This document shows positions 6,566-8,809 of a DNA stretch of 8,809 nucleotides, piece by piece. The translations under genes and the position numbers were made by a program. Each line of letters starts with the position of its first letter. Positions within the stretch are counted from its first letter, which is position 1. The DNA comes from Thiotrichaceae bacterium (lineage in GTDB: Bacteria > Pseudomonadota > Gammaproteobacteria > Thiotrichales > Thiotrichaceae): contig JALVDQ010000335.1 of NCBI GenBank assembly GCA_027008885.1, positions 1-8,809 of the forward strand, written 5' to 3'. The notes beneath the pieces are model-generated. The model was not told the DNA's origin, ran no database searches, and saw only the letters and a list, made by a program, of their open reading frames with translations.

Positions 6566-6579
6566 TTGATTTTTATCAA
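6566..6579 (-). promoter_or_regulatory. perfect FNR/Anr-type box before fabH
   Basis: TTGAT-TTTT-ATCAA matches the FNR/Anr consensus TTGAT-N4-ATCAA at all ten defined bases. It lies 17 bases before the fabH ATG, between the Shine-Dalgarno and the candidate -10 box. That position fits repression under low oxygen better than activation, since class II activation would place the transcript start inside fabH. Confidence 0.45.
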
Positions 6580-6608
6580 GCATACTCTTTGCGCCAGGTT
6601 TGCGCCAA
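6579..6608 (-). promoter_or_regulatory. candidate fabH promoter with tandem 11-bp repeat
   Basis: On the - strand TTGGCG (6603-6608) and TATGCT (6579-6584) are spaced by 18 bp, each matching consensus at four of six. Within it TGGCGCAAA occurs twice (6588-6596 and 6599-6607, + strand TTTGCGCCA), 11 bp apart, so on the same helix face. This is the form of a tandem operator over a promoter. No regulator is recognised. Confidence 0.35.
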
Positions 6609-6689
6609 GACTGTCTCAAACGAGTATTTCTGTTGTGAAGACTATATGGCTTGCCAGGTCACGCAAGAATGTGGATTCATGCAGCACCC

Positions 6690-7703
6690 TTAATCCAGGT
6701 ATTTTTGCAAGTGCTTGTCAATACGCTCTGGAACTTTTTCCATGACCGCTTTGCGTGCTATTCCAATCGCGTTTGCAAAAGCTACGCTATCAGCACCCCC
6801 ATGACTTTTTATGACAATACCTTTCAAACCTAAAAAACTGGCTCCATTATAGCGTCTGTGATCAAAGCGGTGTCTGAAGGCTTTTAAAACAGGATAAGAA
6901 ACCAGGGCAGCAATTTTGGTGAAGATTGATTTGCTATAGCTTGCTTTCAGCTCTTGTGAGAGCATTTTCGCCAGTCCTTCGGATGTTTTCAGCGCGACAT
7001 TACCCACAAAACCATCGCACACGATAACATCGACATCGCCGTGAAATATATCATCACCTTCTACAAAACCAATGTAATTAAATTCGCCATTCTGCAATAT
7101 TTCATGCGCTGCCTTAACCTGTTCATTTCCCTTGATATCTTCAGAACCAATATTCAACAGCCCCACTTTGGGTTTATCAATACCATCTATTGCACGCACC
7201 AGTTCAGATCCCATCACTGCGAACTGATACAGATGTTCTGCAGTTGAGTCAATATTGGCGCCAAGGTCGAGCATATAGGTATGCCCCCTGGATGCAGGGA
7301 TAGCGGTACAAATTGCGGGACGATCAATACCAGGCAACATCCGCAAGACAAACCGCCCTGTTGCCATTAAGGCACCGGTATTGCCGGCACTTACTGCGGC
7401 ATCGGCTTCTCCGGACTTGACCAGGTTTATGGCGACGCGCATGGATGAGTCCTTTTTGCCGCGAAGTGCCTGGGCAGGAGCTTCATCCATCAAGACTACC
7501 TGGCTGGCATGCTGTATCAGCAAACGCTCATTTTGTGAGTATTTCAGGTTCGCCAGTTCTTCCTCTAGCCGAGCCTTGTCTCCGACCAGAGTAAGAATCG
7601 TATCGTCATGTTCTTTAAGGAAGTTTATTGCGGCAGGGACAACAGCTTCAAGACCATTATCGCCACTCATGGTATCAATTGCGATGCGAAATAATGTATT
7701 CAT
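6690..7703 (-). CDS. plsX: phosphate acyltransferase PlsX
   Basis: Converts acyl-ACP and phosphate to acyl-phosphate, which PlsY uses to acylate glycerol-3-phosphate in phospholipid synthesis; a peripheral membrane enzyme. 337 residues, normal for the family. Motifs in order: RIAIDTMSGDNG near the start, VSAGNTGALMA, LDLGAN, VGLLNIGSE, VCDGFVGN, and RYNGASFLGLKGIVIKSHG near the C-terminus. The chosen ATG (7703) puts the IAID-GD motif at the usual distance and has GGGGG about six bases upstream. Starts at ATG 7721 or TTG 7739 would add residues read from, or close to, a palindromic element and lack a ribosome site. It is separated from rpmF by 247 bp holding a terminator and that element, so it is probably transcribed at least partly on its own. 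Confidence 0.97.
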   Translation of the reverse strand: MNTLFRIAIDTMSGDNGLEAVVPAAINFLKEHDDTILTLVGDKARLEEELANLKYSQNERLLIQHASQVVLMDEAPAQALRGKKDSSMRVAINLVKSGEADAAVSAGNTGALMATGRFVLRMLPGIDRPAICTAIPASRGHTYMLDLGANIDSTAEHLYQFAVMGSELVRAIDGIDKPKVGLLNIGSEDIKGNEQVKAAHEILQNGEFNYIGFVEGDDIFHGDVDVIVCDGFVGNVALKTSEGLAKMLSQELKASYSKSIFTKIAALVSYPVLKAFRHRFDHRRYNGASFLGLKGIVIKSHGGADSVAFANAIGIARKAVMEKVPERIDKHLQKYLD

Positions 7704-7727
7704 CCATACCCCCAATGACATGAATAA

Positions 7728-7880
7728 GTACCCAAGCAAAATTAATTTAACAAAATTTTGTTTCCTGTTTTTTGATATTCAAGGCATTGCGACGAGAGCA
7801 TAGTGGGCTATGTAACCAAAGCAATAACGCAGAAGATCAGAAAACAGGGGCTAAATTGTTAGATTAATTTGAGCGGGTAC
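7728..7880. mobile_element. 153-bp palindromic MITE-like element before plsX
   Basis: The ends are GTACCC (7728-7733) and GGGTAC (7875-7880). The two arms stay complementary with gaps through their length: AATTAAT near each end, CCTGTTTT/AAAACAGG in the middle, ATTGC/GCAAT, and CATAG-TGGG-CTATG at the centre (7799-7812). There is no ORF. A single end of the same element lies at 3377-3398, so it is a repeat in this genome. It is inserted between the rpmF terminator and the plsX start. Confidence 0.7.
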
Positions 7881-7892
7881 TATATAAGTATA
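7879..7892 (-). promoter_or_regulatory. possible -10 boxes upstream of plsX
   Basis: On the - strand, TATACT (7887-7892) and TATAGT (7879-7884) lie just after the rpmF terminator at the edge of the palindrome. No good -35 is seen. If used, the whole 153-bp palindrome would be in the plsX leader. Confidence 0.2.
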
Positions 7893-7900
7893 GCAACACA

Positions 7901-7930
7901 AAAAATCGCGGGACTTTGCCCGCGATTTTT
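7901..7930 (-). terminator. strong Rho-independent terminator after rpmF
   Basis: AAAAATCGCGGG (7901-7912) and CCCGCGATTTTT (7919-7930) form a perfect 12-bp stem with a six-base loop, giving a GC core with a T-run. It lies 20 bp after the rpmF stop. The A and T tracts on both sides make it able to work in both directions. Confidence 0.85.
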
Positions 7931-7950
7931 GTAGGAAAGAAACGGTAAGT

Positions 7951-8154
7951 TTACTCGTATTCATCCTCATCATACTCCTCAACAGGAGATACTATTACCT
8001 GACGACCACGATAAAACCCGTCCGGGGTCATGTGATGCCGTATATGCGTTTCGCCTGATACAGGATCAGTCGATAATGTTGGATTCTTTAAGGAATCGTG
8101 AGAACGACGCTGACCACGACGCGAGCGTGTTACTTTACTTTTTTGTACTGCCAT
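7951..8154 (-). CDS. rpmF: 50S ribosomal protein L32
   Basis: A small basic protein of the large ribosomal subunit. The 67 residues begin [20 protein letters not shown], the conserved L32 start, and continue with the SGETHIRHH and GFYRGRQVI motifs as in E. coli L32 (57 residues). It has no zinc-binding Cys pairs, so it is the non-zinc form. Unusually, about 12 residues follow the normal end and are strongly acidic ([12 protein letters not shown]). The start is supported by GGAG six bases before ATG. It follows yceD by 38 bp, the usual pairing, and is followed by a strong terminator. Confidence 0.97.
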   Translation of the reverse strand: MAVQKSKVTRSRRGQRRSHDSLKNPTLSTDPVSGETHIRHHMTPDGFYRGRQVIVSPVEEYDEDEYE

Positions 8155-8192
8155 GGGTTACTCCAGTTAATGAGCCGAAGCTCTTTATTTGT

Positions 8193-8809
8193 TTACTTAC
8201 TATTTACTTTTAAATCTTTAAGCACAGCAAAGGGGTTATCCTTGCGCTGCGCCGTATCAATATCATCTGCACCAGCAGCCCTGCCTGCACTGTCATTTTC
8301 CGATTCGGGTGCTTCTGCTGTTTTTGTCTCCGCTGAATGACGTATTGCCTTGCAGTCATCATGGACGACAGACAAAGGTAGAGCCAACAGGATTTCATCT
8401 TCAATAAAATCCCTTAAAAATATTCTCTGGTCTTCAACGAACCAGGTATCAAAACCTTCCTGCAATCTTTCTGCCTGTTCATCACTGGTGACCAGAACAA
8501 CCTGAAAGTCACTATCCAGAGGTTCAGTTTTTACCTGCAAACAACGCTGGCACTGCATTTTCAGATCACTTTGAATATTCCCCTGAATTGCTGCAAAGCC
8601 CGTGTCGGTATGGGTAAATTCAAGATGAACATACACAATCGTATTATTCTCGCTGACAGCATTAGCGCCACTTTTGTCAGCCCTGATTTCAGCCTTGACC
8701 AGCAAGTCTTTTAAACGTGGAAAATCTGTCACGGGTATGCGCCCGTCCAGAATTCTGCGTTGTTCTACCAGTCTGAATGGATCAACCTCAACAGGTAAAC
8801 GCTGAAAAC
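8193..8809 (-). CDS. yceD: YceD/DUF177 family protein (5' end outside the window)
   Basis: The frame is open to the window edge. Residues encoded beyond the GTG at 8732 (RLPVEVDPFRLVEQRR...DGRIPVTDF) match the conserved N-terminus of this family, so that GTG is not the start and the gene begins past 8809. About 204 residues are visible. The core motif CQRCLQ, the acidic FIEDEILLALPLSVVHDDC segment and the terminal NPFAVLKDLK are present. Between the last two is a polar, acidic insert of about 40 residues rich in Ala, Glu and Asp. The family is encoded beside rpmF in most bacteria and has been linked to 23S rRNA accumulation; the exact mechanism is not settled. It probably shares a transcript with rpmF. 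Confidence 0.93.
   Translation of the reverse strand, partial: FQRLPVEVDPFRLVEQRRILDGRIPVTDFPRLKDLLVKAEIRADKSGANAVSENNTIVYVHLEFTHTDTGFAAIQGNIQSDLKMQCQRCLQVKTEPLDSDFQVVLVTSDEQAERLQEGFDTWFVEDQRIFLRDFIEDEILLALPLSVVHDDCKAIRHSAETKTAEAPESENDSAGRAAGADDIDTAQRKDNPFAVLKDLKVNSK

Noticed and set aside
7704..7739. Longer PlsX from TTG at 7739 or ATG at 7721
   Set aside because: The TTG codon lies in the end of the palindrome, neither start has a Shine-Dalgarno, and the ATG at 7703 has GGGGG upstream and fits the family's N-terminus.

Overview
The window looks like a chromosomal segment of a moderately AT-rich gammaproteobacterium. The evidence is the order yceD-rpmF-plsX-fabH, a class 2 (membrane-type) PyrD, a TauE/SafE-family permease and many short palindromic intergenic repeats. 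A free-living sulfur- or C1-oxidising relative (Thiotrichales/Methylococcales-like) would fit, but that is a guess and no gene here fixes the genus. There are ten protein genes. The first is on the + strand and the other nine are on the - strand. I see no rRNA, tRNA, CRISPR array, phage gene or complete insertion sequence.

Layout: 101-655 is a small secreted lipoprotein (+), convergent with pyrD (809-1822, -). The gap between them holds two REP-like hairpins around a composite AT/G-rich repeat. A second copy of that repeat lies just upstream of pyrD and is followed by a 132-bp palindromic, MITE-like element that ends exactly at the stop codon of an M20-family amidohydrolase (2071-3282, -). 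Next come an Xre/MbcA/ParS-type antitoxin-like protein with no visible toxin (3396-3830), a small conserved unknown (3885-4175) and a TSUP permease (4295-5149). The 433 bp from 5150 to 5582 have no gene and hold two more copies of the composite repeat, each with a tandem run of a 7-bp unit.

The right part is the lipid/ribosome cluster, transcribed leftwards: yceD (cut by the window edge), rpmF, plsX, fabH. YceD and L32 link to translation and rRNA synthesis. PlsX makes acyl-phosphate for phospholipid synthesis, and FabH starts each fatty-acid chain. In most gammaproteobacteria these genes continue into fabD-fabG-acpP. Here the series stops at fabH, next to the repeat-rich gap. It is also interrupted inside: a strong hairpin terminator and a 153-bp palindrome lie between rpmF and plsX, and a separate promoter-like region with a perfect FNR-type box lies just before fabH.

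The most notable material is non-coding: a four-copy composite repeat with a variable 7-bp tandem tail, two different palindromic elements that meet or overlap gene ends, and an FNR/Anr-type site before fabH. I found no clear new defence or biosynthetic system.
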